From contig MNCI01026431.1 in the NCBI GenBank assembly GCA_015680685.1, positions 833,377-897,376 of the forward strand: a DNA stretch of 64,000 bases, in the 5' to 3' direction. Position 1 is the stretch's first letter; every line of letters starts with the position of its first letter. A program made the translations under genes and the position numbers. Positions 23,384 to 35,538 of the stretch are shown here, piece by piece. The DNA is from Gnetum montanum. Taxonomy: Eukaryota > Streptophyta > Gnetopsida > Gnetales > Gnetaceae. The notes under the pieces were generated by a model, which was not told the origin of the DNA, made no database searches, and worked only from the letters and a program-made list of their open reading frames with translations.

Positions 23384-24227
23384 TGATGAATCATGCTTTT
23401 GCATGCTCTGATGTTGAGTGTATGATGTTGAAGCCTTAACGTTGGGTATCCGATGTTAGAGCTAAGACATGATGTTAGATATTCGATATCATGGGGTATA
23501 CACCAGCCTATAAATATAGTGATTGGGTTCATGATTTTTAGATCAATTTTTGTCATAGTTAGCAAAGCTCTTGTAGTTTGTTTCCTCCAGAGTTAGAATA
23601 TTTTTTGAGTGGCTGCAATAGGAGTTTGAGTGTATACAAATCTTTGTTCGAACACTAATGTACCTAAGTAGAATAGTGTGATGGGAATAAAAATGAACTC
23701 TTTTGATAATCTTTACATCACTGAGAATAAATTAATGTTTCCTTTAATGCACTTTACTTTAATGCTTTTAAATTAAGCAGTTAATTTCTAGTTGTTAATG
23801 AACACAAGCATGATTGTTTTGAGCATACATATAGTGCTTGGTAACCCAACAATGCTTAACGTTTGGTAGCCCAGCAGCACTATATGTGTTCTAGATGTGT
23901 TTAGGAATGTGGGACAAGTACTTCTGTTAAGCTAGCTAGGTAGTAGATAAATTAGATCCTAAATTACTATACCTTCCATTATTATTGTAGGTGATTAAAC
24001 TCATGAAACATAAAATGATAAAAATCATGTACCTCAATTACACTTAAATCATATTCTTGAGCTTCACAAGTGTAGTTAGGAAGACAATAAACATTCTAAA
24101 CATTTATTTTACTTTCTAGAGGAACTAGTGCACTGGAGAACTATAGGTCCATGGAATTCAACCAAATCACGTGTGAATGCCTTAGTGCTTCATATGGTTG
24201 GATGTAGGGGTACCTCCCTGCTCATCA
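23384..24227 (+). repeat. Element C 5' LTR
   Basis: Starts TGATGAATCATG and ends CTGCTCATCA before the PBS. U3 has the GATGTTAGATATTCGATAT motif type shared with B. TATAAATA is at 23509-23516. Confidence 0.92.
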
Positions 24228-24228
24228 T

Positions 24229-24246
24229 TGGCACTATTGTTGCGGA
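24229..24246 (+). promoter_or_regulatory. Element C primer-binding site
   Basis: TGGCACTATTGTTGCGGA, a diverged tRNA-Asp-type PBS. Confidence 0.8.
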
Positions 24247-24380
24247 CCTTTTAGTTGTTTCATGCACTATCTAGGATTTAGTGGAAATTATTCAAAATCA
24301 TTGGAATGAACCTTAGAGTCATATCAGATTACTATAACAAAAATATGAAAGCACATTGCATTTTTATCATCTAGTTAAAA

Positions 24381-26800
24381 ATGTCTTCTTCTCATAGGAG
24401 TGCTTCTTTGCCCAAGTATAATGGAGCTCATCAGCTAGTGCCTCAACAATATCTAGTGGTATATGCTCATCTTGATGTGTATGTACCCAATTTCACCTTC
24501 ATCCTACATCAGGATGAATAGCTATAGTGGTGTGACATGGATGGCAACATCGTGTTGCCACTTATTCAATGCATTCCTGCAATGCTTCAAAAAATGCTTA
24601 TACGATGGGGTCTCCAAGAATTTCATGCTAAGTATGTTGTACAATATACTGACACTAGGGTTTATCATCCCACTAAGGCACAATGTCTATGGGATCGATA
24701 GCTAGAACAATGCCATGAATTTGTGAGGGGAAAAGGATTTAATGATTACCCATTCTTGGTATATCAAAACGATGGTAGGGAACCCTTCTCTAGGTGTTTT
24801 TCATTTAGTGAAATTCCTCTCTTTGATGTTGGTGATAGAGTTCAAAACTAGAACTTGCAATTCATGATTCACAATCTTGGTTCTGGTAATAATGGATCTA
24901 ATGACAAAGAAGGATTCAATGGGGAAAGTCAAGGTAAGGATGCAAACAAGAAACAAGATTGTGATCATGGTTATGATCATCGAAGAGGTGGTAGTAGGCA
25001 TCATGAGGATGCTAGTCCTCCTTCCTCTTCACCTTGATCATCATTGTCTTCTTCTAGCTCTAATCGTAATCATAGAGGACAAGATTGTGATGGAGGTGAC
25101 CAAAATGACCAATGGGACCAAAATGACCAAAATTATTGTCAAGCAAGGCAAGATCAAGGGTGTGGAAATTCAAGAGAGGCACATTGCCATGAACCATGGG
25201 GTAGCAAAGGGCATTGTAGGCATGAAAATCAAGGCCTCCATGAGCCTTTTCTTGGTACCTGAAGCATGCTAAACATTTCAAAGGAAATACAAATTTAAAC
25301 AAGGCACTTGAAGGATATCCAAATTAAAAGGCTAGACATGAATAATATTCCTTGGTTCGAAGGGGCATATAACTTAGATCTACAGAACCATTTTCAAGCT
25401 TTTCAAGATGCATGTTCCTTGCAAAACATAGAGAATGAGAAGGAGTGGCAAAAACTTAAGTTGTTCCCAAGGACACTCATCAAAGGAGTAGAGAATTGGT
25501 ATTGGTCCTTAGAACTGAAATCTATTAGATGATGGAGTACCATGCTTGAATTTTTCAATGAAAAATATCAAACATACTCTAGAGTGTCCAATTTGAGAAG
25601 TCAGATCCAAGGATGGAAACAAGGAACACATGAACCAATACTATTCCTTAATGGCCATGGTTATTCTCAATTGGATCAACTTTGCACATTGTAGATAGGC
25701 TTTAATCAGAAATGAGGAGAGCCCTTGGTGTCTATTCCCAAAGGCAACTATTAGAATTAAGCTTCTATCAAATACAAAGACTAATAGAGCAAGTAGCTAA
25801 AGAGGAGTGTGAATTAAGAAAAGGGAAATTGTAGAAGAGTACAACCATGATCCTTCCATTTGCAATAGGGAGGTTCAATTCCATGAGAGTGAAGAAGAAT
25901 CTACACCTAATGAGGTGATGAATAGGAAAACCTTGTCACTAAAAAAATTTCAATATGAAATCATGACGAAGGTTGATCTGTTATGGGACTCCATGAATAG
26001 TATATTTCAAGCTATCCTAAAAATTGCTAAAGAGTCCAAAGAACAAGGTAGTGATCGTGAGCACAGGAGGTGCAAGGAAGTTGAATGTGCCTATCAAAAA
26101 GGTAAGGGCAAGATTGTTGCAATAGAAGAAGTTGCAGGAAGTGAATCAAATGATGATGGTGGGTGTGACATGTGCCAGTATGAACATCCTAAGGAATGTT
26201 GCCACATAGTGTCACACTTATAGGAGGTTGGGGTGTATGCTTTGAATCCATGACTAACACAAAGGCAAACATCTAGAAGATTACCTTATCCTCAAGATAA
26301 TTTTAGGCAATTTTACCAACAACAACAATATTATACAAATGGAACTCCACCACAACCATATGAGTAGTATCAACAATGGCAGCAACCACAATCATGGGTG
26401 GTGGTACCACCAAGGTAGCAATACCCTTATAGACAACCTGATCCATATGGGTACTATGTTCAGCAATCCTTATCTCCATGTGACTCTTCCAGTCATGTTT
26501 CTACTTTTCAATCTCACTACTACCCTCTTGATAATTACTGAAAGCATTCTCCACATGCAAAGAGGGATGCCACCTCTTACCCTTATCCTCCTCCTATTCC
26601 TAAACATCTTCGTCCTCCAACTGCACAGCTACCACCTACTCCACCTATGTAGGATGAACTATTAGCTCAATTGCAACAACACAATGCTACTAGGGCCATT
26701 AACCTATAATTGGTTAATCAACCGAGTGGTTTAGACACTCAATCAAAGAAAAAACCTTTCTTTTGATCATGTAGTCCACCTAAGCCCTTAAATACACTTG
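24381..26800 (+). pseudogene. Element C gag (C/D/E type)
   Basis: Starts MSSSHRSASLPKYNG at 24381 in frame 3 and stays in that frame to about 25260 with few stops. An N-terminal domain contains NFTFILHQDE and DMDGNIVLPL, shared with D and E but not A or B. A Ser/Asp/Asn/Gly-rich linker follows (24880-25260). The Gag core is from 25308: IKRLDMNNIPWFEGAYNLDL, then KLFPRTLIKG, NWYWSLE, NEKYQTYSRVSNLRSQIQ. Further on (25915-26223) is a Lys/Glu-rich region and a zinc-knuckle-like CDMCQYEHPKECC (26164-26202), spaced CX2CX3HX3C where the usual retroviral form is CX2CX4HX4C. A Gln/Pro/Tyr-rich tail (26290-26660) comes before protease. Confidence 0.8.
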
Positions 26801-26879
26801 CAGTTGACAACCCTGTTCCTTTGTCTTCCTCTGTCTCAAATATCTTTGAGTACCCTTCAAACCAAACACCACATAGGAT

Positions 26880-27660
26880 CCATAATATGATGCTTACTCA
26901 TACTATATCTAATTGGATCCATGCTGGAAACCTTTCTAGGAAACTAGTTGATCCTGGAAGTCCTTTCATTTATTTGCAGATTGTTAGGAATGAACTATGC
27001 AAAGCTCTTTTTGACTCAGGTTCTAGTGTCAATTTAATTTCTCATGAGATGCATACTACATAGAACCTACCTCCTCTCAAGAAGTGTAATATTAGATTAG
27101 AATTGGTAGACCAATCCATCACTATTCCATTGGGATTGGTGGAAGACATTGTGATCACTATTTATGGATGGTCTTACCCTACTGATTTTCTAGTGATCAA
27201 GGTAAAGAACTGCAAAGGGGATTTTCCAATCATCATGGAAAAGACATGGCTTAGCACTATTGATTCAAGAATGAACATTAGAGATCTTTCCTTGAAAATA
27301 TCCAAAGAAAATGCATTTGGAAAGATTGATAAGACATGAGTTCCATGCATCACATACAACTATATAGGGTGTAATTGTGTGCAAAAACTCTAGGCTGTGA
27401 AACAAGAAGCTATCTCTGCATGCAAGTAGTGTGCATGAGAAGCAGAAATTCAAAGGTGTTTGTATGTAGTAGCCACAAAATAGGAGGGTACCTAGTGGCT
27501 GACTGTTGATTTTGAGAGTAACACACTTCGCATGGAATCGACTGAGAACCTGACATGCACATATGTCACGAGCATGGATGAACTAGAGAACATTCATCAC
27601 CAACTCTCTAATGATGCAAATGATGATACTTATTGAGGAGAGTTGGAAATCCATGAAAAT
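26880..27660 (+). pseudogene. Element C aspartic protease and linker
   Basis: Frame 1 reads KALFDSGSSVNLISHEM (about 27001-27051), with the retropepsin DSG triad, then LGLVEDIVITIYGW and FPIIMEKTWL, the usual downstream beta-strand order of gypsy proteases. Stops interrupt it (27061, 27337). The linker to RT (27340-27660) contains a TKEGTQWL-like segment near 27480, the point at which A and B lose pol. Confidence 0.8.
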
Positions 27661-27899
27661 TTTAAGATCCCCTTGAATTAAAAACTTTACCGATAGCAAT
27701 GAAATATGTGTTTTTAAAAAATTGGAAGTTGGTCATAATCAATGCAAATATTGCTCCATAGTAGAAAAAGATGCTATTGAATGTAGTTGAAAAATGGTTA
27801 ACAACTTTTTCTTGGTCATATCCTAAAGTCACAGGGATTGATCCTAGTATATGCCAACATCGTATTTACACTGATCTGGCCATGAAGCCAAAGAGATAG

Positions 27900-28700
27900 A
27901 CATAGAGGTGATTGAACCCCAAATTGAAGTAGGTAGTCAAAGAGGAAATCAAACAACTCCTCAAGGTAGGTTCATTTATCCCATTGCAGATAGTGAGTGG
28001 GTTAGTCCACTCATAATTGTGCTAAAGAAAGGAGGCAAGTGGTGGGTCTGCATCAATTTTTAACTGCTAAATATGCAACATTCAAGGATCATTTCTCATT
28101 GCCATTTGTTGATCAGGTATTAGACACAATATCTAGGAATTGCTATTATAATTTTTTAGATGGTTATAGTGGGTATAACCAAATTCAAATTACACCATAG
28201 GACCAGGCAAAGACAACATTCACGAGTCCTTTAGGGACTTCTGCATATTGCAAGATGTTGTTTGATCTATGCAATGCTCCTACTATATTCCAACGCTTGG
28301 TTTTGAGCATTTTTCAATAGAAAATTGGAAGTGGTGTGGAAGTATTCATGGATGAATTATCCACTTATGGAGCTACATTTGAGCAAGCCCTAGACTACCT
28401 TAAGAAAGTGCTAAAACGATGGGTTGAAACCAACTTGTAGCTCAGTTGGCAAGAAAGTCACATAATGGTCTAGGAAGATATTGTATTGGGGCACATAATA
28501 TCACAAGCAAGAATTTTGGTAGACCTTGAGAAAATAAGGGTCATCCAAGGAATAACCTACCAATTAAAAATTTTCAAAGATTTTTGATCGTTCCTTGGAC
28601 ATACTGGCTACTATTGGCAATTCATAGAGAATTTCTCTAAGATTGCAAAGTTGTTAGTAAAGCTGACAAAGAAAGATGCTTCATTTGTCTAGACCATGGA
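27900..28700 (+). pseudogene. Element C reverse transcriptase
   Basis: Recognisable segments in shifting frames: EWVSPLIIVLKKGGKWWVCI (about 27995-28057), the palm region with YSGYNQIQ-like sequence, and VFMDELSTYG near 28347. The catalytic YxDD box reads FMDE, so the second Asp is lost. The thumb and connection segments follow (QGITYQLKIF, SFLGHTGYY). It would not be functional. Confidence 0.8.
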
Positions 28701-28759
28701 ATGTGAGAAAGTATTCCAACAGCTAAAAGAAAAACTTGTAGAAACTCCAATCCTAAAAG

Positions 28760-29110
28760 CACTTGACTAGTCAAAACCATGTCATGTCATGATAGATGTG
28801 TCAAATTATGCCTTGGGAACCATGATTATGCAAATGGACAACAAGAAACACCCACACTACATCCATTGTACTAGTTGAAGCATTGTGGGTGCATAGCTAA
28901 ACTACACCACTATAAAAAAGGAATTGATGGTAGTGGTTTTTGCTTTAGGGAAGTTCTGGCACTATGTGCTTAGATACAAGATGTTTGTGCACATAGACCA
29001 TAGTGTCATTTGCTTCCTAATGAACAAGCCAATGGTGAGCCATAGTTTCATATGGTGGCTAGTGATCTTGCAAGAATTTGATCTTATAATGGTAGATTGA
29101 AAAGGTACTG
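28760..29110 (+). pseudogene. Element C RNase H
   Basis: Segments PILKALD, YALGTMIMQMD, then YTTIKKELMVVVFALGKFWH (about 28899-28958) and VHIDHSVICFLMNKP. These are the standard gypsy RNase H blocks, including the E and D metal ligands. Stops are present. Confidence 0.8.
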
Positions 29111-29189
29111 AGGATGTGATCTTTGATCACTTGTCTCAATTGTGATGGGACAACAAAGAGGAAGAAAATCCACTATTTAATGTATTTCT

Positions 29190-30500
29190 GGATGAACTCT
29201 TCTTTGCTAGGGCTATAATTGAATAATTGCCCAATGAGCCTAAATGGTATGATGAGATTATCATCTATCTTCTCATCCAAGAGATGCCACAAGTGTTGGA
29301 CCATAGAAAGAAGAAAAAATTTCTTCACCAAGTAAAACACTTCATGGAGATCAATGAACACCTCTACAAGGTGTGCACTGATGGCTTGGTTTGTTGGCAT
29401 GTCCCTAATGCCAATTAACCATGCATTCTCCAAGACATTCATGAAGGTTCTTGTGGAGGACACTATGTTGGGAGATGCATGACCATCAGAATCCTGATGG
29501 TAGAATGCTCACCATTATGTTTGCTCTTCTGAACAATGCCAATGAGATGGTTGAATGACTACTCAAATGGAGAGACCTTAGAAATGGATTCAACCACTTG
29601 AACTCTCCAATATTTAGGGCATTGATTTTATGGATCCCATCATGCCCATGTCAAATGAAAAGATGTATGTCATAGTTGCTATTGACTATTGTATGAAATG
29701 AGTAGAAGTAGTAGCTGTCATTGACTGTACATATTCTACTGATGCTTGGTTTGTACAATAAAATGTTGTAAATAGGTTTTGTGTGCCATGTGCATTAATT
29801 TCTGATAATGGAACTCACTTTATAAACACTACTTTTTAGAAGCTCATGCAACACTTAGGGGTTGAACATAAACTCACAACACCCTACCACCCCCAAGCCA
29901 ATGGTCAAGTTGAGGTTACCAATAGGGAAATCACAAGGATTCTAATAGGAACTATTAGCAAATATAGGAAAGACTAGAGTACAAAACTCAATGATGCCCT
30001 TTCGGCCTACCACTCAACATGGAGACTTCCTATAGGCTATTCTTCATATGAGATTGTGTATGAAAAATTACCAATACTTCTTATTCAATTTGAGCTCTGT
30101 ACACTTTCAACAGCTTGTGACCTTGACCTTGACTTGAGTCTAGCATAAAAGAAAGATTAATGAATCTCAACCTGCTAGATGAAAATTGATTGGTGGCCCT
30201 ATCATCTAACGAGTTGCACAAGTCCTACAACAAAAAGTGCCATGACATTAAAATAAGATATGTCAAATTTCAACCACGAGATAAGGTTCTCTACTGAAAC
30301 CCCACACACATACCTCAATGAACTAAGTTCCAAATGCTATGGGAAGGATCTTACATCATTTATGAAACTTTTCCTTCTAGGGCCATGATGATCTACAAAC
30401 CTAAGAGCCCAAATACCCAAATAAGAAATAGCTGGTCAACATCCAATAAATCAAACCTTTCCAAGAGCATAAGCTAGCTAATACAAAAAAAGCCTCATTG
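29190..30500 (+). pseudogene. Element C integrase
   Basis: The zinc-binding N-domain is partly visible (HEGSCGGHYVGRCM near 29440). The catalytic core spans 29620-30060 with the first D in IDFMDPIM-like sequence, ALISDNGTHF and PYHPQANGQVEV carrying the remaining D and E. A C-terminal GPY/F-like region lies near 30330 (LWEGSYIIYE). No chromodomain follows, as expected for Athila/Tat and not for chromoviruses. Broken by stops and frame changes. Confidence 0.82.
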
Positions 30501-30542
30501 AATGGACAACCATGCTCTATATGCTGGATCTCCTCCTTTAAA

Positions 30543-30562
30543 CTTAGTCATGGGGGAGATGG
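30543..30562 (+). promoter_or_regulatory. Element C internal polypurine-tract-like motif
   Basis: CTTAGTCATGGGGGAGATGG at the end of pol. Its first part is nearly the same as ATTTAGTCATGGGGATATGA before the C 3' LTR. Confidence 0.6.
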
Positions 30563-30564
30563 CC

Positions 30565-32280
30565 ACCCATGCTAACCATATAAGTAGCTCCTTAGTTTTT
30601 CAACTTTTTATTTTACACATTTTTTATTTTACATCTTCTTATTTTCATGTTATTAATATTTTCTAATTTTTGTTTTACACCATTGTTAGTACATTTTCTA
30701 TTTCTTGAAAAATTTACACTTTCTTTTATTTTATTTTTGTGTGATTTTCTAACTTTTTATTAATAAGTGCTAGGTACAATGGTAATGTTTTGCTTGATGA
30801 TGATATGTACTATTTTGTTATTTGATTTTTGGTGTCTAGATTCTGGCTTTGAATTTTGTTACAAATGATTAGGACATGGTTTCTTTTTCATGTAACAAGT
30901 AAGGTATCCATAGCATCCACCCATCCACAAACTCTATGGTTCTTGTTCTAGAAATGTGCAATCCCTTTTTCATTAACAAAACTTCACCAAATTTGTAACT
31001 TTGGTAGTTTCTAAAATTGGAAGGGATTCAAAGGTTTAAATGGGGTGTGAATTCAAGGGGATTTGGTATTCTATGTGTCTTTCTGTTTGCCTGGATGCAT
31101 GTGTGTTTTTCATGGATTTCTTACCATTCCGTGTCAACCAATAAAATGAAGTTGAATAAGTTTTTGCATGGTGTGGTTCTCATCATTAACAAAAATAATG
31201 GGAATTCAAAGCACACCCCTTAGAAAAAATAATACATATGTCTTTGCATGGTGTGGTTTCCATTTCAAAAAATAAAATAAAATGATGGAAATTCAAAGAA
31301 CACCTCTTAGACACAATAATGGGCTACAAGCACTGGTTATGGGGTTGGAAGGACATGTTACCCATGCTTGAAGGCACCCCTCTAACTAAGGCCCTTTCTC
31401 ACTTCGTACTTATGTTTTCTTCTTTAATAAGGAGTAGTGGTTGTTCTGTGGGAGCACTCTTGTGTCTCAAGGGGATGGACTAGTCTTAGAATGATGATGC
31501 AAAGTCACTGAACGAGGTTGGTTTTGTTTTGGACTAATGATGGATCCTATCAAGTCATTTAACCATAAAATTCACAAGGAAATTCATGTGACCTTAATCA
31601 AGAACTCCATTCCACTTTCTCTCTAATCCATCTATGTTTTCCATGTCTCACCTCAGTACTAGTTTAATGTTCTTGTTTGATGTCCTGGTTTGATGTGTTG
31701 AAATTCTTAGGAAGTTTATTTTAGGTTTTTGCACTTAACCTTCTGTAATCATTAATCATCCATGGAGCCCATGGACTCTTTGGTTTGAATTTATGCAAGC
31801 ACATAAAAGGCCTGTGCCTAATTTGGGAAGGACCCACTTGCATATCTTTTGGTTAGGTTAGTTAAGTTCTGTACCCTTAGACACTCACAATCAAATCCTT
31901 TTGTTTACCTCATTAATGACATCCAATTATGCACATCTTCATAACATTTTTTTTAATGAACTTTTGTTTTTATTTTTGTGAATTATTACATGCTCTTCAA
32001 ATATTTTCTTATGTTGAAATTTTTCAAATTTAATGGATCACTTATCTATTTTACCCTATTTGTTACCCTTCCTGCTAACACTCCTAAAGGACTTAATCTA
32101 CCATAAGCACAACCTAGCCAAGTGTAACCATTGACGAGACAAGGCATTTAACAGCTATGTGTTACACATTGCATACTAAGTCACTATTCTATTGTGATTG
32201 TAGTGGGAAGTATGGACTAGAAGCGGGACTATCTTCACTAAGGATGATAAGGTAGTATCACCCGATGTGGACCGTTCATG
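30565..32280 (+). other. Element C non-coding interval with remnant of the 3' ORF start
   Basis: No gene. It matches D (reverse strand) over long stretches, for example the CATCCACCCATCCACAAACT region at 30918-30937 and GGGATTCAAAGGTTT at 31022-31036. An imperfect local duplication of about 77 bp is at 31161-31310. Near 32185-32210 lies TTGTGATTGTAGTGGGA, the counterpart of the 3' ORF start in A, B and D, after which the sequence jumps to 3' UTR. The ORF body was lost by internal deletion. Confidence 0.6.
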
Positions 32281-32516
32281 AATCTTCTCTTTCACTCTTT
32301 AGCTAACAAGAGGAGTTGGATGTCAATTTTATCTAGGGTATTCACTTCTCTTATCATGAACATCCAATTATGTAAAGATTGTAACTCCATACACTTGGGT
32401 AATCAAAGTCTGTTTGTTTCTTCTGAGTTAGTTTGTATGGCAGTCAATAATCCCATTCCTTCCCAATATTTTGTAAGGAACTTGTTCCTTCTCTTTTTCA
32501 CTCAAGGACAAGTTTT

Positions 32517-32534
32517 CATTTAGTCATGGGGATA
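32517..32534 (+). promoter_or_regulatory. Element C 3' polypurine tract region
   Basis: CATTTAGTCATGGGGATA directly before the 3' LTR. Confidence 0.65.
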
Positions 32535-33334
32535 TGATGAATCATTTTTTTGTGCACTTTGACATCGGGTATTCAATGTTAGAGCAAGGACATGATGTTG
32601 GATATCTAATATTGTGGGGTATACATCAACCTGTAAATATAGTGCTTGGGCTCATGATTTTCAGATTAGTTTTTGACATAGTTAGTGAAGCTCTTGCAGT
32701 TTGTTTTCTCTAGAGTTAGAATATTTTTTGAGTGCTCGTAATAGGAGTCTAAGTGTGTATGGATCCTTGTTTGAACATTGATGTACCTGAGCACAGCAAT
32801 GTGATAGGAATAAAAATGAACTCTTTTGATAATCCTTACAACACTGAGAATAGATTAATGTTTCCTTTAATTCACTTTACTTTAATGCATTTAAATTAAG
32901 CAATTAATTTTCAATTGTTAATGAACACAAGCATGACCACCTTGAGCATAACCCAACAACACTTAATGTTTGGTAGCCCAACAATGCTATATGTGTTTAG
33001 GATGTATTCAGGAAAGTGGGATGGGTACTTGTGTTAGGCTAGCTAGGTAGTAGATAAATTAGATCCTAAATTACTCTACCTTCCATTATTTTTGTAGGAA
33101 ATTAAACTTATAAAACATAAAATGATAAAAATCACGTACCTCAATTATACTTAAACCATATCCTTGAGCTCCACAAGTGTAGTTGGGAAGAAAACGAATG
33201 TTCTCAATGCTCATTTCACTTCCTAGAGGAACTAGTGCACTGGAGAGCTATAGTTCCATGGAATTTAATTGTATGATGTGTGAATGTCTTAGTGATTCGT
33301 ATGCTTAGATATAGGGATACCTCGCCACTTATCA
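32535..33334 (+). repeat. Element C 3' LTR
   Basis: Starts TGATGAATCATTTTTT, ends CACTTATCA. Aligns with 23384-24227 with many substitutions and small deletions in U3 and in the middle. Confidence 0.9.
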
Positions 33335-33339
33335 TCGAG

Positions 33340-33746
33340 CATACATTAATGGTTGACAATCCTAGTAGCACTTAACACGTGGTAACCCAGTAGCATTGTA
33401 AGTTATTCAAGATGTGTATTGCAGATGGGAGTGGATTCTTATGTTAGGATTAGTTAAGCATTAATTAGTTAATTACTAGCTTACTAAAGCATTTAATTAC
33501 TTTATTTTTATAGTTAGGCGAACTAGATGAAAAATATAAAAATGATACAAATCATATGACTCAAGTACACTTAACCATACCATTGTACCTTACAAGTATA
33601 ACTAAGAAGACAATGATTGCATGTGTTAGATTCATTGCCTAGATAAAGTGTACTTGGAGAGCTAAGGTCTATGGAATTCAACCAGATCACTTAGTGAACA
33701 CTGGTGATTCATATGGTTAGGTGTAGGGACTACTCATTACTCATCT
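33340..33746 (+). repeat. Element A 3' LTR, 3' piece
   Basis: Continues the A LTR from the point where C entered (matches 7180-7589 of the 5' LTR). Ends TACTCATCT in place of TCATCA, followed by H gag. Confidence 0.9.
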
Positions 33747-33747
33747 T

Positions 33748-34560
33748 ACCCTTAGGATATAACTAATGAATTTTACACAGAAAAAGACAAGGATTACGAA
33801 AATACCTTTGATAGGTTTAAGGGATTATGTCTTAAAAACCTAAATCATGGATTTCTAACTCATCAATTAATCAAAATATTTATAGAAGGGTTTTTACCAT
33901 ATTGTAGAAAAATATAGACTTTGGCTATAAGGGAAACATTCTAAATGTCACAGTAGAAGAAGGTTGGAGAATTATTAATTTCATAGTAGATCAAAGCAAA
34001 CGTTGGAAAAAACCTAATTTCATGCAAGGTATAACCCATCAAACCAAGCAACTAAATAAAAAAAGGTGATGAATTAACCAAATTAATTAAGAAGCAATTT
34101 TATATTACCTAGGAAGAAGTTTGTAATATTTGTGGAAATAAGCAACAGAGCATCACAACTTGTTTAGCCTTGATATATTGTAATGAAGAAGTCTAAGAAT
34201 TGGTTAGAGCCTTTGAACAAATTAAGAACCAAACTCCTTCTTCATTTCAATTGAGATCATTTGACAAACAATTAGCACCAATTCCTTAAAATAATTTTAG
34301 ACCATTTAGAAATCTAGTTAATGAGTAATTGAATCACTTAACTCAAATTTTAATGATCATTATTGAAGAAAATAGGTAGTTTGTAGCTAAAACTAGAAGA
34401 CAATTCTAAGACTTGATTAAAAGTGAACTTCCTTTCTAGCTTGAACCCAACCTTATAAACGAAAGAAAATGTAATAAATAATTAAATCCCATAACTACAA
34501 GAACTAGAAAGAATATAAAATCTTAAAAGTAATAAGGAGGTTAGTTTCTAGGACCAAGTT
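33748..34560 (+). pseudogene. Element H gag, 3' part
   Basis: Resumes H Gag after element A: DITNEFYTEKDKDYENTFDR, KGLCLKNLNHGFLTHQLIK and IFIEGFLPYCRKI in one frame, the usual Gag order after the segment lost at 6728. Beyond about 34080 it is a Lys/Asn/Gln-rich tail with stops and a possible Cys-rich segment (VCNICGNKQ near 34125). Confidence 0.8.
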
Positions 34561-34659
34561 AAAGAGGTATAATCAAAAGAGAGATCATCTAAGTAAGATA
34601 GAACTCCTATAGTAGAAGAGAGAATCATTAGAGATCAAGTGGAGGAGGAGTTAAGAAAT

Positions 34660-35520
34660 TGATGAGCAGAAAGTACCCCTACGCCCAACCATACGAATCA
34701 CTAAGCATTCATGCATGATCCAACTTATAACCTTCTAAGTACACTAGTCTGTAGGAATTGAAACTAACCATTACAATTGTTGCTTCCCAATTACACTTGT
34801 GAAATGCAAAGGTATGATTAAGTGCAACTAAGGCATATGATTTTTAGCATTTTTTATGTTTTCTATTCTAAGTCACCTAAGGATGAGAATAATGTATAAA
34901 ATAAAATAATTAAATTGCTAATTTAATCTAATGAGCTACTCTTAACTAATACTAACATAGGTATTTGTTTCCACTTACTATACACATCTTGAACATGTTT
35001 AACACTACTAGGTTACCAAATGTTAAGTGTTACTAGAATTATCAAGTGCCAAGTGTATGCTCAAAGTGGACATACTTATCTGCTTAATTAATCATTGTTT
35101 AACCTAGCTTAATTTAGCTTAATTAACTAGTTAATTACTTAAAGCATTAAAAAATTACATGAAATATTAAATGCTTAAGTAAATAAATAATAAATTTTGA
35201 AGTGATGCAAGGTTTATCAAAAAGCTCATCTTTATTGCCACACACATTGCTATGCTAAGGTATAATAGTGCTCAAATAAAGATTTGCATGCTTTTAAGTC
35301 CTACTATAGGCACTTAGAAAAATATTCTAACTTACATACAAGAAAACTTTAAGAGCTCCACTACAACTATGACAAAGATGCCATAAACATAGTGGGTGAG
35401 GATGTATTTGTAGGCAAAAACAAACACTATGTTGATGGGGACACATCAATGCATCAAATCATGCATCAATGGGACCTAATTGATGGGACCTAGTCAACAC
35501 AACCAATTTACAATTCATCA
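34660..35520 (-). repeat. Element D 3' LTR
   Basis: On the minus strand starts TGATGAATTGTAAATTGG and ends TCATCA. U3 holds TTGACTAGGTCCC and TTGATGCATG units, with a weakened TATA box (CTACAAATA). Confidence 0.92.
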
Positions 35521-35538
35521 TACCCCCATGACTAAATG
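35521..35538 (-). promoter_or_regulatory. Element D 3' polypurine tract region
   Basis: Minus strand CATTTAGTCATGGGGGTA, directly before the 3' LTR. Confidence 0.7.

Larger units (their letters stand above)
23384..33334 (+). mobile_element. Element C: gypsy element with gag-pol, inserted in the 3' LTR of A
   Basis: LTRs at 23384-24227 and 32535-33334. Target duplications TCAAG (23379-23383) and TCGAG (33335-33339) differ by one transition, and the A LTR resumes right after. Internal order: PBS, gag, protease, RT, RNase H, integrase, internal PPT-like motif, non-coding interval, PPT. The 3' ORF present in D is almost wholly deleted. Its two LTRs look more diverged from each other than those of D. 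Confidence 0.92.
6729..33746 (+). mobile_element. Element A: pol-less gypsy element with gag and 3' ORF, carrying insertions B and C
   Basis: The 5' LTR is 6729-7589. The 3' LTR is in two pieces (22920-23383 and 33340-33746) because element C landed in it. Internal sequence runs 7590-14199 and 22500-22919, interrupted by element B. Without B and C the element is about 8.8 kb. It carries gag, no protease, RT or integrase, a non-coding stretch, a promoter-like block and a long 3' ORF. It sits inside H gag. I could not settle its target duplication: TCTAA lies on the left, and the 3' end reads TCATCT in place of TCATCA. Confidence 0.85.

Noticed and set aside
24801-25302. Overlapping open frames on both strands (24801-25302)
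   Set aside because: Only the frame that continues from the gag start at 24381 matches D and E; the others are shadows of a low-complexity linker.
31017-31223. A 68-codon ORF with a hydrophobic stretch in the element C non-coding interval
   Set aside because: The homologous stretch in D does not keep the frame open, so it is not a conserved membrane protein.
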